A stretch of DNA of 64,000 nt from JAAYAO01 sp051133435 (lineage in GTDB: Bacteria; Actinomycetota; Actinomycetes; Propionibacteriales; Propionibacteriaceae): positions 744,001 to 808,000 of the forward strand of contig NZ_JBPGNY010000001.1 in assembly GCF_051133435.1 (NCBI RefSeq), written 5' to 3'. Positions 1-7,761 of this stretch are shown piece after piece. Position 1 is the stretch's first letter; each line of letters starts with the position of its first letter. A model generated the notes under the pieces. It worked only from the letters and a program-made list of their open reading frames with translations. It was not told the origin of the DNA and ran no database searches. A program made the position numbers and the translations under genes.

Positions 1-2043
1 CAGGTCGACGAAGGGATCGTCGCCGAAGACCACCTCGGCGCCGAGGTTGTTGCGCAGCATCGATTCGACCAGCGCCATCGCCAGGCCGCCGTCGGCGAGA
101 TCGTGGGCCGAACTCAGCAGACCCTGTTCGGCGGCGCCGATCAGCACCTCGGCGAGCCGCTTCTCGTGATCCAGGTCGACCTTCGGCGGTACTCCGCCCA
201 GGTGGTTGTGAATCACCTCGGCCCACACCGAGCCGGACAGTTCGTTGCGGGTTTCACCGAGCAGCCAGATCGTGTCCCCGGCGTTCGCGAAGCCGATCGG
301 GGTGCGCTTGGTGACGTCGTCGATCACGCCGAGCACGCCGACCACCGGGGTCGGCAGGATCGGGGTGTCGCCGGTCTGGTTGTAGAAGCTGACATTGCCG
401 CCGGTGACCGGAGTGCCGAGTTCGCGGCAGCCGTCCACCAGGCCGAGCACGGTTTCGGCGAACTGCCACATCACCGCCGGATCCTCCGGGGAGCCGAAGT
501 TCAGGCAGTCGGTGATCGCCAGCGGACGGGCCCCGCTGGTCGCGACATTGCGATACGACTCGGCCAGCGCGAGCTGGGCACCCAGGTAGGGGTTGAGGTA
601 GCAGAACCGGCTGTTGCAGTCGGTGGCCAGCGCCACCCCGAGGCCGGTCTCCTCATCGATCCGGATCATCCCGGCGTCCTCGGGCTGAGCCAGGACGGAG
701 TTGCCGCGCACATAGCGGTCGTACTGGTCGGTGATCCAGGACTTGTCGGCCAGGTTCGCCGAGCCGACCAGCCGCAGCAGGGTGTCGGCCAGGGCCGGGC
801 CGCCGTGGGGGCGGGGCAGTTTCTCGGCCGGATCATCGGCCAGTTTGTTCATCAGGTCGTCGGGGCGGGCGTAGGGACGCTCGTAGACCGGGCCGTCGTG
901 GGCGACGGTGCGCGGCGGCACGTCCACCACCACCTCGCCGTGCCAGGTGATCACCAGCCGGTCGTCGTCGGTGACCTCACCGATCACGGTGGCCAGCACG
1001 TCCCACTTGCGGCAGATCTCCATGAACCGCTCGACATTGTGCGGTTCGACGACCGCCATCATGCGTTCCTGCGATTCGCTCATCAGGATCTCTTCGGGGC
1101 TGAGCGTCGAATCGCGCAGCGGCACCAGGTCGAGCTCGACCCGCATACCGCCGTCCCCGGCACTGGCCAGTTCGCTGGTGGCGCACGAGAGCCCGGCACC
1201 GCCCAGGTCCTGAATGCCGTGCACCAAGCCCTCGGCGAACAGTTCCAGGGTGCATTCGATCAGCAGCTTCTCCATGAACGGGTCGCCGACCTGCACGCTC
1301 GGACGCTTGGCCGGGCCGTCCTCGTCGAAGGTCTCCGAGGCCAGCACCGAGACCCCGCCGATGCCGTCGCCACCGGTGGCCGCGCCGTAGAGAATCACCT
1401 GGTTGCCGGTACCCGAGGCGTGCGCCAGGTGCAGTTCTTCGTGACGCAGAGTGCCCACGCACAGCGCGTTCACCAGGGGGTTGGAGCGATAGGTCTCGTG
1501 GAAGACGACCTCGCCACCGATATTGGGCAGGCCCAGGCAGTTGCCGTAGCCACCCACCCCGGCGACCACCCCGGGCAGCACCCGCCGGGTGTCGGGATCG
1601 TCCAGCGGGCCGAACCGCAGCGGGTCCATCACCGCCACCGGACGGGCACCCATCGCCAGAATGTCGCGGACGATGCCACCCACGCCGGTCGCCGCCCCCT
1701 GATAGGGCTCGACGAAGGACGGATGGTTGTGCGACTCGACCTTGAAGGTCACCGCCCAGCCCTGACCGATGTCGATCACGCCGGCGTTCTCGCCGATGCC
1801 GGCCAGCAGGGGCCCCCGGACGGTTTCCTGGCCGAGTTCGCCGAACCTGCGCAGGTGCACCTTGGACGACTTGTAGGAGCAGTGCTCCGACCACATCACC
1901 GAGTACATCGCGAGTTCGCTGGAGGTCGGGCGACGTTCCAGGATCTCGCGGATCCGGTGGTACTCGTCTTCCTTCAGCCCGAGATCGGCCCAGGGCTGGG
2001 TGACGTCGGGGGTTTGCGCTGCATTGCTCACAGTGTCGGCCAC
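1..2043 (-). CDS. purL: Phosphoribosylformylglycinamidine synthase subunit PurL (3' end outside window)
   Basis: PurL makes FGAM from FGAR, ATP and glutamine-derived ammonia in purine synthesis, together with PurQ and PurS. The reverse-strand reading starts VADTVSNAAQ and continues in one frame to base 1 (681 codons). Recognisable PurL stretches include MWSEHCSYKSSK, FKVESHNHPS, GAATGVGGIVRD and ESQERMMAVVEP. The usual protein is roughly 740-780 residues, so the last part lies beyond the window. I chose the GTG at 2043; an in-frame GTG at 2031 is also possible, and neither has a strong ribosome-binding site. purQ and purS are about 24 kb away, which is unusual, because purS-purQ-purL normally sit together. 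Identification is secure. Confidence 0.96.
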   Translation of the reverse strand, partial: MADTVSNAAQTPDVTQPWADLGLKEDEYHRIREILERRPTSSELAMYSVMWSEHCSYKSSKVHLRRFGELGQETVRGPLLAGIGENAGVIDIGQGWAVTFKVESHNHPSFVEPYQGAATGVGGIVRDILAMGARPVAVMDPLRFGPLDDPDTRRVLPGVVAGVGGYGNCLGLPNIGGEVVFHETYRSNPLVNALCVGTLRHEELHLAHASGTGNQVILYGAATGGDGIGGVSVLASETFDEDGPAKRPSVQVGDPFMEKLLIECTLELFAEGLVHGIQDLGGAGLSCATSELASAGDGGMRVELDLVPLRDSTLSPEEILMSESQERMMAVVEPHNVERFMEICRKWDVLATVIGEVTDDDRLVITWHGEVVVDVPPRTVAHDGPVYERPYARPDDLMNKLADDPAEKLPRPHGGPALADTLLRLVGSANLADKSWITDQYDRYVRGNSVLAQPEDAGMIRIDEETGLGVALATDCNSRFCYLNPYLGAQLALAESYRNVATSGARPLAITDCLNFGSPEDPAVMWQFAETVLGLVDGCRELGTPVTGGNVSFYNQTGDTPILPTPVVGVLGVIDDVTKRTPIGFANAGDTIWLLGETRNELSGSVWAEVIHNHLGGVPPKVDLDHEKRLAEVLIGAAEQGLLSSAHDLADGGLAMALVESMLRNNLGAEVVFGDDPFVDL

Positions 2044-2128
2044 GGCCCCGATCCTATGCCACGTGCGCCGGGGTCGATCTCAGGTACACCGGGTGGGCGG
2101 AACAGCCGACCCGGCCCGGGATCACCCG

Positions 2129-3253
2129 TCAGTCCAACGAGACGGTCCACACGTCATGCCCGTACAGCCAATCGCCGTCCTGCCCGTCCTTGAGCCAATC
2201 ATTGGCCCGCGAGCCGAGTTGGATCCGTGCAGTGCGCTCGCGGCGGGCACGCTCATATCGACGCAGTCGTTCTGCGACACCACCCTCCCCTTCGGTCAGC
2301 GCGCGGGTGAGCACGACGGCATCCTCGAGCGCCTGGCCCGCGCCCTGTGCCATGAACGGGGTCATCGGATGGCAGGCGTCACCGAGCAGAGTGACGCGTC
2401 CCTCACCCCACGACTCCATGGGCTCCCGAACCCGCAAGGCGGATTTCATCACGGTGTCACACGCGTCGATCAGGCGCCGGGCGTCGGGGTGGAATTCTGC
2501 GTAGTGATGGCGGAACTCGTCGGCATCGGCCTCGCTGGTCCAGGACTCCTCGTTCCATTCCGGCTGGGCGACCGTGGCGAAGATGAAGGTGTCATGGCCA
2601 CGGTTGAGGGGGAAGGTCACGATCTGGGTCGACGGGTCCGGCCCCCACCACTTGGTGAACGCGTCCAAGTTCGGCACATCGGTCAACCGACTTGTCGGGA
2701 CAACGGCGCGGTAGGCAACGAGGCCGGTGTACTCGGCTTGATCTGCGCCGAACAACTGCGTACGAACGACCGAGTGGATGCCGTCGGCCCCGATCAACGC
2801 GTCCACGGTGTCGGTGGTTTCGTCGGCGAAATGGCCTGTAACGTTGTCGTCCGCAGTGCTGAACCGGGTCAGTCTCTTGCCCAACGACAACACGCCGTCG
2901 GGCAGCAGGTCCTTGAGCCCGTCGAGCAGCGCTGCTCGATGAATGGTCAGTTGCGGTGCACCGTATTTGCGCTCGGCCTCGTCGCTCATCGGCAGATCGG
3001 AGGTGATCTCGCCGGTGTCCCAGACTCGGCTCAGCCGTCGGGCCGGGCGGGCCGCAACCTCTCTCAGGTGCCTGCCCAGATCGGGGTGGAGGCCATCCAC
3101 CGCACGGGTGGCGTTGGGGGTGAGGTTGATATCCGCCCCCACTTGCCCGAAGGCGGCAGTGCGTTCGAAGACCCTCACGTCCACGCCCCGTTGCATCAGC
3201 CCGACTGCCAACGCCAAGCCACCGATACCGCCACCGATGATGCCAACCCGCAT
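2129..3253 (-). CDS. FAD-dependent aromatic monooxygenase, 6-hydroxynicotinate 3-monooxygenase (NicC)-like
   Basis: Class A flavin monooxygenase of 374 residues, predicted to hydroxylate an aromatic or heteroaromatic acid with NAD(P)H and O2. The N-terminus carries the FAD-binding GIIGGGIGG motif and the ribose-binding GDACHPM motif is near residue 291. Segments such as KYGAPQLTIHR, GADGIHS, FTKWWGP, LIDACDTVMK and the ending DWLYGHDVW match my memory of Pseudomonas NicC, which decarboxylates and hydroxylates 6-hydroxynicotinate; that comparison is from recall, not a search. I start at the ATG at 3253, 7-11 nt after a GG-rich stretch; a GTG at 3265 is an alternative. It is divergent from the next flavin monooxygenase gene, with a palindrome between them. 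The family is firm; the substrate is inferred. Confidence 0.85.
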   Translation of the reverse strand: MRVGIIGGGIGGLALAVGLMQRGVDVRVFERTAAFGQVGADINLTPNATRAVDGLHPDLGRHLREVAARPARRLSRVWDTGEITSDLPMSDEAERKYGAPQLTIHRAALLDGLKDLLPDGVLSLGKRLTRFSTADDNVTGHFADETTDTVDALIGADGIHSVVRTQLFGADQAEYTGLVAYRAVVPTSRLTDVPNLDAFTKWWGPDPSTQIVTFPLNRGHDTFIFATVAQPEWNEESWTSEADADEFRHHYAEFHPDARRLIDACDTVMKSALRVREPMESWGEGRVTLLGDACHPMTPFMAQGAGQALEDAVVLTRALTEGEGGVAERLRRYERARRERTARIQLGSRANDWLKDGQDGDWLYGHDVWTVSLD

Positions 3254-3320
3254 GCCACACCCCACCTAGCCATGAATAATCTTTTCGCTAAGCCTCTTTG
3301 CTATCCCTGCTCCTGTCAAT

Positions 3321-3334
3321 AGGGCAGCTGCCCT
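3321..3334. promoter_or_regulatory. 14-bp perfect palindrome, candidate operator in a divergent promoter region
   Basis: AGGGCAGCTGCCCT is a perfect palindrome in the 115-bp gap between the two divergent flavin monooxygenase genes. It abuts the putative -35 of the rightward gene. The nearby MarR-family regulator makes it a reasonable operator candidate; no binding is shown. Confidence 0.4.
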
Positions 3335-3362
3335 TTCGGAGACGGCACAGCTTCGCTATCGT
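3334..3362 (+). promoter_or_regulatory. Putative promoter for a leaderless flavin monooxygenase-MarR transcript
   Basis: TTTCGG (3334-3339), a 17-bp spacer and TATCGT (3357-3362) resemble a sigma-A promoter. The ATG follows 6 nt after the -10 and no Shine-Dalgarno sequence is visible, which suggests a leaderless mRNA. Confidence 0.35.
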
Positions 3363-3368
3363 AGCCAT

Positions 3369-4535
3369 ATGTCTCACCGCCAAGATATCTTGCTGGTCGG
3401 CGCCGGCATTGCCGGCTGTGCAGCTGCCATTGCCTTGGCGGAACGTGGCCATCACGTGCGCCTGATCGAGCGGGAATCCGTTTGGGCCTTCGCGAGTTCG
3501 GGCATTTTCCTGTACTCGAACGCCTTGCAGTCCCTCGAGCACCTCGGGGTTCTGCCCGCTGTCCTGAGTGCCGGATTCGTGATCCCCCAGGGCCGCAACG
3601 TGTATCTCGACCACACCGGTCGGGAACTGGCGGTGACCCACTACCCGACCGCACGGGACGGAGCCATTCCGGCGATCGCGGGAATCAAGCGTGCCGAACT
3701 GCACCGGGTTCTCGCCGACCGCCTCGGCGACCTCGGGGTGGTTACCCAGCTCGGTACCACCATCTCCACGCTGAACGAGGTGGGTGAGAAAGTGCGCGTC
3801 ACGCTCTCCGACGGCACGATGAACGAATTCGATCTGGTGGTGGGCTGCGAGGGGGTCCGGTCTCCCCTGCGCCAGCGTGTCGCCCCCGGTAACCAACCAC
3901 GGTATTCCGGCTTCGGTATCTGGCGCTCGGTACACCGACGTCCGCCCGATCTGGTCGACAAGATCATGATGATGGGGGTCGGCACCCGACTCGGCATCAT
4001 GCCGATCAGCGATGATCGGCTGTACCTCTTCGGCACTGTCCACGACCCGGCCAAGCGCCGCCACGAACCGGCTACCTGGCCCGAAAGAATGGCCGCTGCC
4101 TTCGCCGAGTACGCAGACCCGGCTCGTCAGTTTCTCGACGAGCTGGGTCCTGAATCCGAAGTGCTCTACACGGCTGTCGAGGAGGTTGACCTGCCACCCC
4201 CCTGGCACCGAGGCCGGGTCCTGGTGATCGGTGATGCGGCCCACGCCAGCACGCCCTTCATGGGACAGGGCGGCGCGATGGCGCTGGAGGATGCCGTCGT
4301 GCTGGCCCGACTGCTGGACCAAAGCGATGAGGTTGACGCAGTCTGTCAGGCCTTCACCGCACTTCGTCACCCGGTATGCACCTTCGCCCGCGACGAATCC
4401 CGCAAGGTCGGCGAGGCAGGTGCCGAGGAAGACGCGGAGACCTGCCGGATCCGCAATGAGCGATTCGGGCAAACAGCGCAGGCCTCGGTGGATCGCTTCT
4501 ATGCCGAGTTGCATCGCCTGGGGGGCGCACGATGA
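3369..4535 (+). CDS. FAD-dependent aromatic-ring monooxygenase
   Basis: Class A flavoprotein monooxygenase of 388 residues (salicylate hydroxylase/PHBH fold). The N-terminal LVGAGIAGCAAAIALAERG is the dinucleotide-binding Rossmann motif. A DLVVGCEGVRS segment lies mid-protein, and the FAD-ribose motif GDAAHASTPFMGQGG comes later, followed by the usual ALEDAVVLARLL helix. It differs clearly from the divergently encoded NicC-like enzyme, so the two probably act on different intermediates. Its stop overlaps the start of the MarR gene by 4 nt (ATGA), so enzyme and regulator are likely co-translated. There is no ribosome-binding site, and a -10-like box sits just before the ATG. The substrate is unknown. 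Confidence 0.82.
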   Translation: MSHRQDILLVGAGIAGCAAAIALAERGHHVRLIERESVWAFASSGIFLYSNALQSLEHLGVLPAVLSAGFVIPQGRNVYLDHTGRELAVTHYPTARDGAIPAIAGIKRAELHRVLADRLGDLGVVTQLGTTISTLNEVGEKVRVTLSDGTMNEFDLVVGCEGVRSPLRQRVAPGNQPRYSGFGIWRSVHRRPPDLVDKIMMMGVGTRLGIMPISDDRLYLFGTVHDPAKRRHEPATWPERMAAAFAEYADPARQFLDELGPESEVLYTAVEEVDLPPPWHRGRVLVIGDAAHASTPFMGQGGAMALEDAVVLARLLDQSDEVDAVCQAFTALRHPVCTFARDESRKVGEAGAEEDAETCRIRNERFGQTAQASVDRFYAELHRLGGAR

Positions 4536-5161
4536 CCCAGAGCACCAAGAAGGCGAGCAACGGAAGGCGCCGATCCCGTCACCGGGTGAGGCCATACACT
4601 GAGGCGGTGCCAGCAAACGACTCCCCCCGCACCTCTTCGGAGCCCATCGACGCCGTCTCAACGATCGTTGAGCACTGGGGCAAGGTATGGCCCGAACTTG
4701 ATGTCAGCCCATTGGAGATCTTCGGCCGCCTGCACCGCTCGTTCTTGCTCTACCGCGCCGCCATCAACGCCCAGTTCGAGAAGGTGGGCACGACGGAACC
4801 AGGGTTTGACGTACTCGCTGCCCTGCGCCGGGCCGAACCGACCTTCACCCTGACGGCGGGGGAACTTGCTCAGCAAACGCTCATCACCACCGGCGGGCTG
4901 TCCTTGCGGGTGAACCGGTTGGAGAAGGAAGGGCTGGTGGTGCGCCATCGCGACGAACACGACCAGCGGATCGTGCATGTGCAGTTGACGGCATCGGGCC
5001 TGCGAACCATCGAACGAGCAGCAGTGGCCCACTACGACAACCTGGCCCGGTTGCTGTCCGGAATGACCGACGAGCAGGTCAGCCAGTTGGCCGGCCTGCT
5101 CGCCGTCTTGTTCGATTCGATCTGCGCCGCAGAGCCGGGGCTCTATCCGCGCGAAGCCTGA
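4532..5161 (+). CDS. MarR-family transcriptional regulator
   Basis: A protein of 209 residues with a winged-helix MarR domain in its second half. LTAGELAQQTLITTGGLSLRVNRLEKEGLVVR is split here as the recognition region around LTTGGLSLRVNRLE-like residues and the wing RDEHDQRIVHVQLT. MarR proteins usually repress aromatic catabolic genes until a ligand binds. The first 45 residues look unstructured, so translation may really start at an internal GTG (4607), but the ATGA overlap with the upstream monooxygenase favours the ATG at 4532. Its 3' end overlaps the convergent RidA-like gene by 19 bp. It is the only regulator inside the island and is therefore the best candidate for its control. Confidence 0.85.
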   Translation: MTQSTKKASNGRRRSRHRVRPYTEAVPANDSPRTSSEPIDAVSTIVEHWGKVWPELDVSPLEIFGRLHRSFLLYRAAINAQFEKVGTTEPGFDVLAALRRAEPTFTLTAGELAQQTLITTGGLSLRVNRLEKEGLVVRHRDEHDQRIVHVQLTASGLRTIERAAVAHYDNLARLLSGMTDEQVSQLAGLLAVLFDSICAAEPGLYPREA

Positions 5162-5547
5162 CTCCCGCTTCCGATTACCCCCTGGGCCTCGATCTCGACG
5201 ACCAAGCCCGGTTCGACGAAAGCAGAGACCTCCACCAACGTCGATGTCGGCATGGTGCCGGAGAACACCTCTGATCGGGCTCTGCCGACCGCCGCTTTGT
5301 CCTCGATATCGGTCAGATACACGCGCAACACGACTATGTCGCCGGCCCGGGCACCGCAGGCTTCGGTCAGCGCAATGACTCGCCGGAAAGCCTCTTGTGC
5401 CTGCAGATAGGCATCATCGCCGCCCACCGGCCCGTCCGGGGTGCCGGCATGCATCCCCGAAATGAAGAATTGGTCACCCACCACACGGGCATTGCTGAAC
5501 ATGCCGGGACGGGGTGGCTCCGGTACGGTCTCCGCCACGATTCTCAC
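5143..5547 (-). CDS. RidA/YjgF/UK114-family protein lacking the conserved arginine
   Basis: RidA proteins hydrolyse reactive enamines/imines, and one branch includes 2-aminomuconate deaminase. This 134-residue protein has the family core (QFFISGMHAG, EAFRRVIAL, VVLRVYLTDI, LVEVSAF, VVEIEAQGV). At the position where active RidA has PAR-S it reads PTST, so the imine-binding arginine is replaced by serine (about residue 102). It may have another role or chemistry. The start is a GTG that overlaps the stop of the upstream small gene (GTGA). It is the last gene of the long catabolic run and converges on the MarR gene. A second RidA-like gene at 14358 keeps the arginine. Confidence 0.85.
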   Translation of the reverse strand: MRIVAETVPEPPRPGMFSNARVVGDQFFISGMHAGTPDGPVGGDDAYLQAQEAFRRVIALTEACGARAGDIVVLRVYLTDIEDKAAVGRARSEVFSGTMPTSTLVEVSAFVEPGLVVEIEAQGVIGSGSQASRG

Positions 5548-5894
5548 TGGTCACCTCGCAGTTCCTCGGCCTCCCTGGTGAGCCGCTCGCGCACCGGGAG
5601 GAAGTCGTAGGTCGGGTAGAACTCGGTTCGGAAGACGCCCCAGGCACGGCGTTCGATCTCGACGTTGACCTTGTTCAGTTTGTTCGGTGGAATCCGCAGC
5701 GTCACTATCTGTCCGACACCCATCGCCACCACCCAGGAGACGATCTCGCAGCCCTCCGGCGGAAACCCGGTCCACCATGCGGCGGCGGCGAGCCGCTCCT
5801 GCTGCTGCGACATGTTCTGCGACTGGTCGTGCCGCAGAATGACGGTCAGCAGGAGCGTCTCGGCGTCGAACTCCTCGGCCCCGGGGTTAGCCAT
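5544..5894 (-). CDS. Small protein of unknown function encoded with the Rieske oxygenase
   Basis: This 116-residue protein begins MANPGAEEFDAETLLLT. I do not recognise a named family with confidence. The alternation of beta-like segments (LLLTVILRHD, VSWVVAMGVGQIVTLRI) with a helix between them, and the aromatic ending FYPTYDFLPVRERL, suggest a small alpha+beta, ferredoxin-like fold of the muconolactone-isomerase type; that is inference only. It has no signal peptide or membrane helix. Its ATG overlaps the last 8 nt of the Rieske gene and its stop overlaps the next start, so it is tightly coupled. A role linked to the oxygenase product is likely. Confidence 0.75.
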   Translation of the reverse strand: MANPGAEEFDAETLLLTVILRHDQSQNMSQQQERLAAAAWWTGFPPEGCEIVSWVVAMGVGQIVTLRIPPNKLNKVNVEIERRAWGVFRTEFYPTYDFLPVRERLTREAEELRGDQ

Positions 5895-6963
5895 CGGTCG
5901 GCTGCAGCAACTCGGCCTGCGCCTGGGCATCGGCCTTGTACATCCGCCGGATTCGCGCAACGCCCAGGTCGTGCTGGTACAGGTGCTCGTCCACGTCGGC
6001 ATCGGCAGCCAGACATTCCAGGACGGTTCGGTCCTGCTCCAGCACATGCCAGTGGTCGGCTTCCAGCCGCGTCTTGTACAGGAATCGCCAGACTTCCCGT
6101 TCCCAGCCCTGCACCCGCCGGGTGCGCCAGTGGAAGATGCCCGACGAGTTCTCGTCGATGGGTACAGCCATACCCACGATGCCGAAGCTGCCGCCGGGGC
6201 CGGCGTGAGCGGCATAGGGGATCTCGAGATCCACGTGGTCCGTGGCGTCCCGGGTGAACTCGACCCAGTCGAAGTTCACTCCGCGCTGGTCGGTCTTCTC
6301 GAAGAAGAAACCGTGGCCGGTCTCGCGGATCCGGAAGCGAGCAGAGGTGTCGCCCCCGAACATCGAGTGTGATTCACGGTGCAGGAAGGCGCCGTGCATC
6401 GGGTCGAGCACGTTGTCCATGTAGAAACGCCAGGGACCGGCCCATTCCGCGTAGTTGAGGAACCAGGAGTTCTCCTCGTCCGCCAAGCGTTTCGGCAGTA
6501 CGAACTCGGTCGGCTCGTCCTCATCGGTCAGGGGAAAGAAGGCGAACACCGTGTCCACCGCCTCGACCACCTTGAGCGAAACGGTCGCTCGACGACCCTC
6601 CAGGGCGCAGCCGGGCATGCCAGGCACGGAGACCACCGTGCCCGTCCCATCGACCTGGACACCGTGGTACTTACAGGCGACCCGATCCCCGAGGTGCTGG
6701 CCCACCGAAAGCGGGGCGCTGCGGTGCGGGCAACGGTCTTCGAGCATCGACAACTCACCCTGGGCGTTGCGGAACAACAGCCAGTCGACGCCGAGGCGTT
6801 TGACCGGCAGCATTTCGCCCGGGCCCACGAAACGGGAGGGGACGACCGGGTACCACCGGTTGCGCAGCCCTTGGGCTGCAAGTTCCTCGGCGGTCAGAGT
6901 GCGCCGGGTGCCGACGACGTTCTTGGCCTTGACGGCCTTCTTCTTGGTGGTGGTGACAGACAT
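5887..6963 (-). CDS. Rieske non-heme iron ring-hydroxylating oxygenase, oxygenase component
   Basis: A 358-residue oxygenase predicted to insert oxygen into an aromatic substrate using electrons from the reductase at 12789. Rieske [2Fe-2S] ligands are C78-x-H80 and C97-x2-H100 (DRCPH, CKYHG). Mononuclear-iron histidines are H190 and H195 in DNVLDPMHGAFLH. The length and single-subunit layout fit the VanA/phthalate-dioxygenase-like class with no separate beta subunit. I chose the ATG at 6963: GGGAG lies 7 nt upstream and it follows the preceding stop by 1 nt. An in-frame start at 7023 would add a 20-residue tail inside the previous gene. The family is certain and the substrate is not known. 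Confidence 0.92.
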   Translation of the reverse strand: MSVTTTKKKAVKAKNVVGTRRTLTAEELAAQGLRNRWYPVVPSRFVGPGEMLPVKRLGVDWLLFRNAQGELSMLEDRCPHRSAPLSVGQHLGDRVACKYHGVQVDGTGTVVSVPGMPGCALEGRRATVSLKVVEAVDTVFAFFPLTDEDEPTEFVLPKRLADEENSWFLNYAEWAGPWRFYMDNVLDPMHGAFLHRESHSMFGGDTSARFRIRETGHGFFFEKTDQRGVNFDWVEFTRDATDHVDLEIPYAAHAGPGGSFGIVGMAVPIDENSSGIFHWRTRRVQGWEREVWRFLYKTRLEADHWHVLEQDRTVLECLAADADVDEHLYQHDLGVARIRRMYKADAQAQAELLQPTDG

Positions 6964-6964
6964 C

Positions 6965-7183
6965 TCATTCTCCCAATCGACGCATCTCGGAGCGGAAAGA
7001 TTCTTCGGTCCACTCGCCGCCATCAGGCGCGGTGAGCCCCAGACCGTTCAGGCCGGCGATCAGTCCCGGCAGGTCGTGTGTCCCCCGCCCGAACACCTCC
7101 ATGATCGCGCCCGAGAGCTTCTGCTCGTACGGGCTGATCGGTTCGGGGTGGGTTTGGTTCATCTCCAGGTACTGCGACTTCAC
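6965..7183 (-). CDS. Tiny recombinase-like helix-turn-helix protein
   Basis: A 72-residue protein beginning VKSQYLEMNQTHPEP. The C-terminal half (PGLIAGLNGLGLTAPDGG, WTEESFRSEMRRLGE) looks like the helix-turn-helix found in serine-recombinase tails. From memory, a Pfam family of 'recombinase-like HTH' proteins occurs beside Rieske oxygenase genes. It has no catalytic recombinase domain. The GTG at 7183 is supported by AAGGAG 7 nt upstream and by GTGA overlap with the preceding gene. A start further upstream would only extend into the previous gene. It could be a regulator or an assembly partner of the oxygenase. Confidence 0.72.
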   Translation of the reverse strand: MKSQYLEMNQTHPEPISPYEQKLSGAIMEVFGRGTHDLPGLIAGLNGLGLTAPDGGEWTEESFRSEMRRLGE

Positions 7184-7761
7184 TGGTCTACTCCTTCGTT
7201 GGACTGCGATCGCATGTCGTACAGGCCTTCCGCGATGTGCATGAAGGCGGTCACCCATTCGTTGAATGCCTCGGGTGAAGTGCGGTGGGCCGGGGGCTGC
7301 TGGTCGTCGATGATGACCATCACGCCGTTCGGAACACCGCCGGCAATGCTCTGGGCCTTGGCGAACGTGGTGGCTCGATCCGGGGCTGCCACCACCACCA
7401 AGGTCGGAGTCTCGACGAGAGACATCGTGTCGCGCAGTGTCGGGTCGTTCGTGTCGAGATCCGGGTCGACCAGTTGCAAACTGGATGTGGCAACCGGCTG
7501 GTCGGCGACCAATCGCAGTGCGCGAGCGGCCATGGCGGCACCGGCGATCACGTGCACCGGGTGCCCCTGCCCGGTCTCGGACAGCGCCTCACGGGCTGCT
7601 GTCAGCCAAGCCGTGTCGTCGACGTCGGCCGGAGAGCGCCACACCTGCGCACCCAAGTGCCGCTGTTGACGGTCGAAGTAGTCCTCCGGGTCGTCCGCGG
7701 CCAGCAATGCCAACACTGGGCCGCTCAACTTCTCTGCATCCATCGGATTCGGTTCAGCCAT
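7180..7761 (-). CDS. Alpha/beta-hydrolase homologue without a catalytic serine
   Basis: A 193-residue protein. The second half resembles the end of an alpha/beta-hydrolase: the ETPTLVVVAAPDRATTFAKA segment replaces the acid loop and a PEAFNEWVTAFM helix closes the fold. At the nucleophile elbow, where G-x-S-x-G is expected, it reads VIAGAAMAARAL, so no serine is present, and there is no obvious catalytic histidine. The N-terminal part is short. It probably has a structural or accessory role, or is a diverged pseudoenzyme. The ATG at 7761 follows GGGAG and overlaps the thiamine-diphosphate enzyme gene by 8 nt. Fold assignment is moderate and function is unknown. Confidence 0.68.
   Translation of the reverse strand: MAEPNPMDAEKLSGPVLALLAADDPEDYFDRQQRHLGAQVWRSPADVDDTAWLTAAREALSETGQGHPVHVIAGAAMAARALRLVADQPVATSSLQLVDPDLDTNDPTLRDTMSLVETPTLVVVAAPDRATTFAKAQSIAGGVPNGVMVIIDDQQPPAHRTSPEAFNEWVTAFMHIAEGLYDMRSQSNEGVDQ

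Noticed and set aside
103..2193. Long plus-strand reading frame of about 696 codons
   Set aside because: It is the antisense of purL, whose conserved motifs are read on the minus strand; long antisense frames are common in high-GC DNA.
6964..7023. Upstream start giving a 378-residue Rieske oxygenase
   Set aside because: The extra 20 residues lie in the preceding HTH gene and lack a ribosome-binding site, while ATG 6963 has GGGAG.
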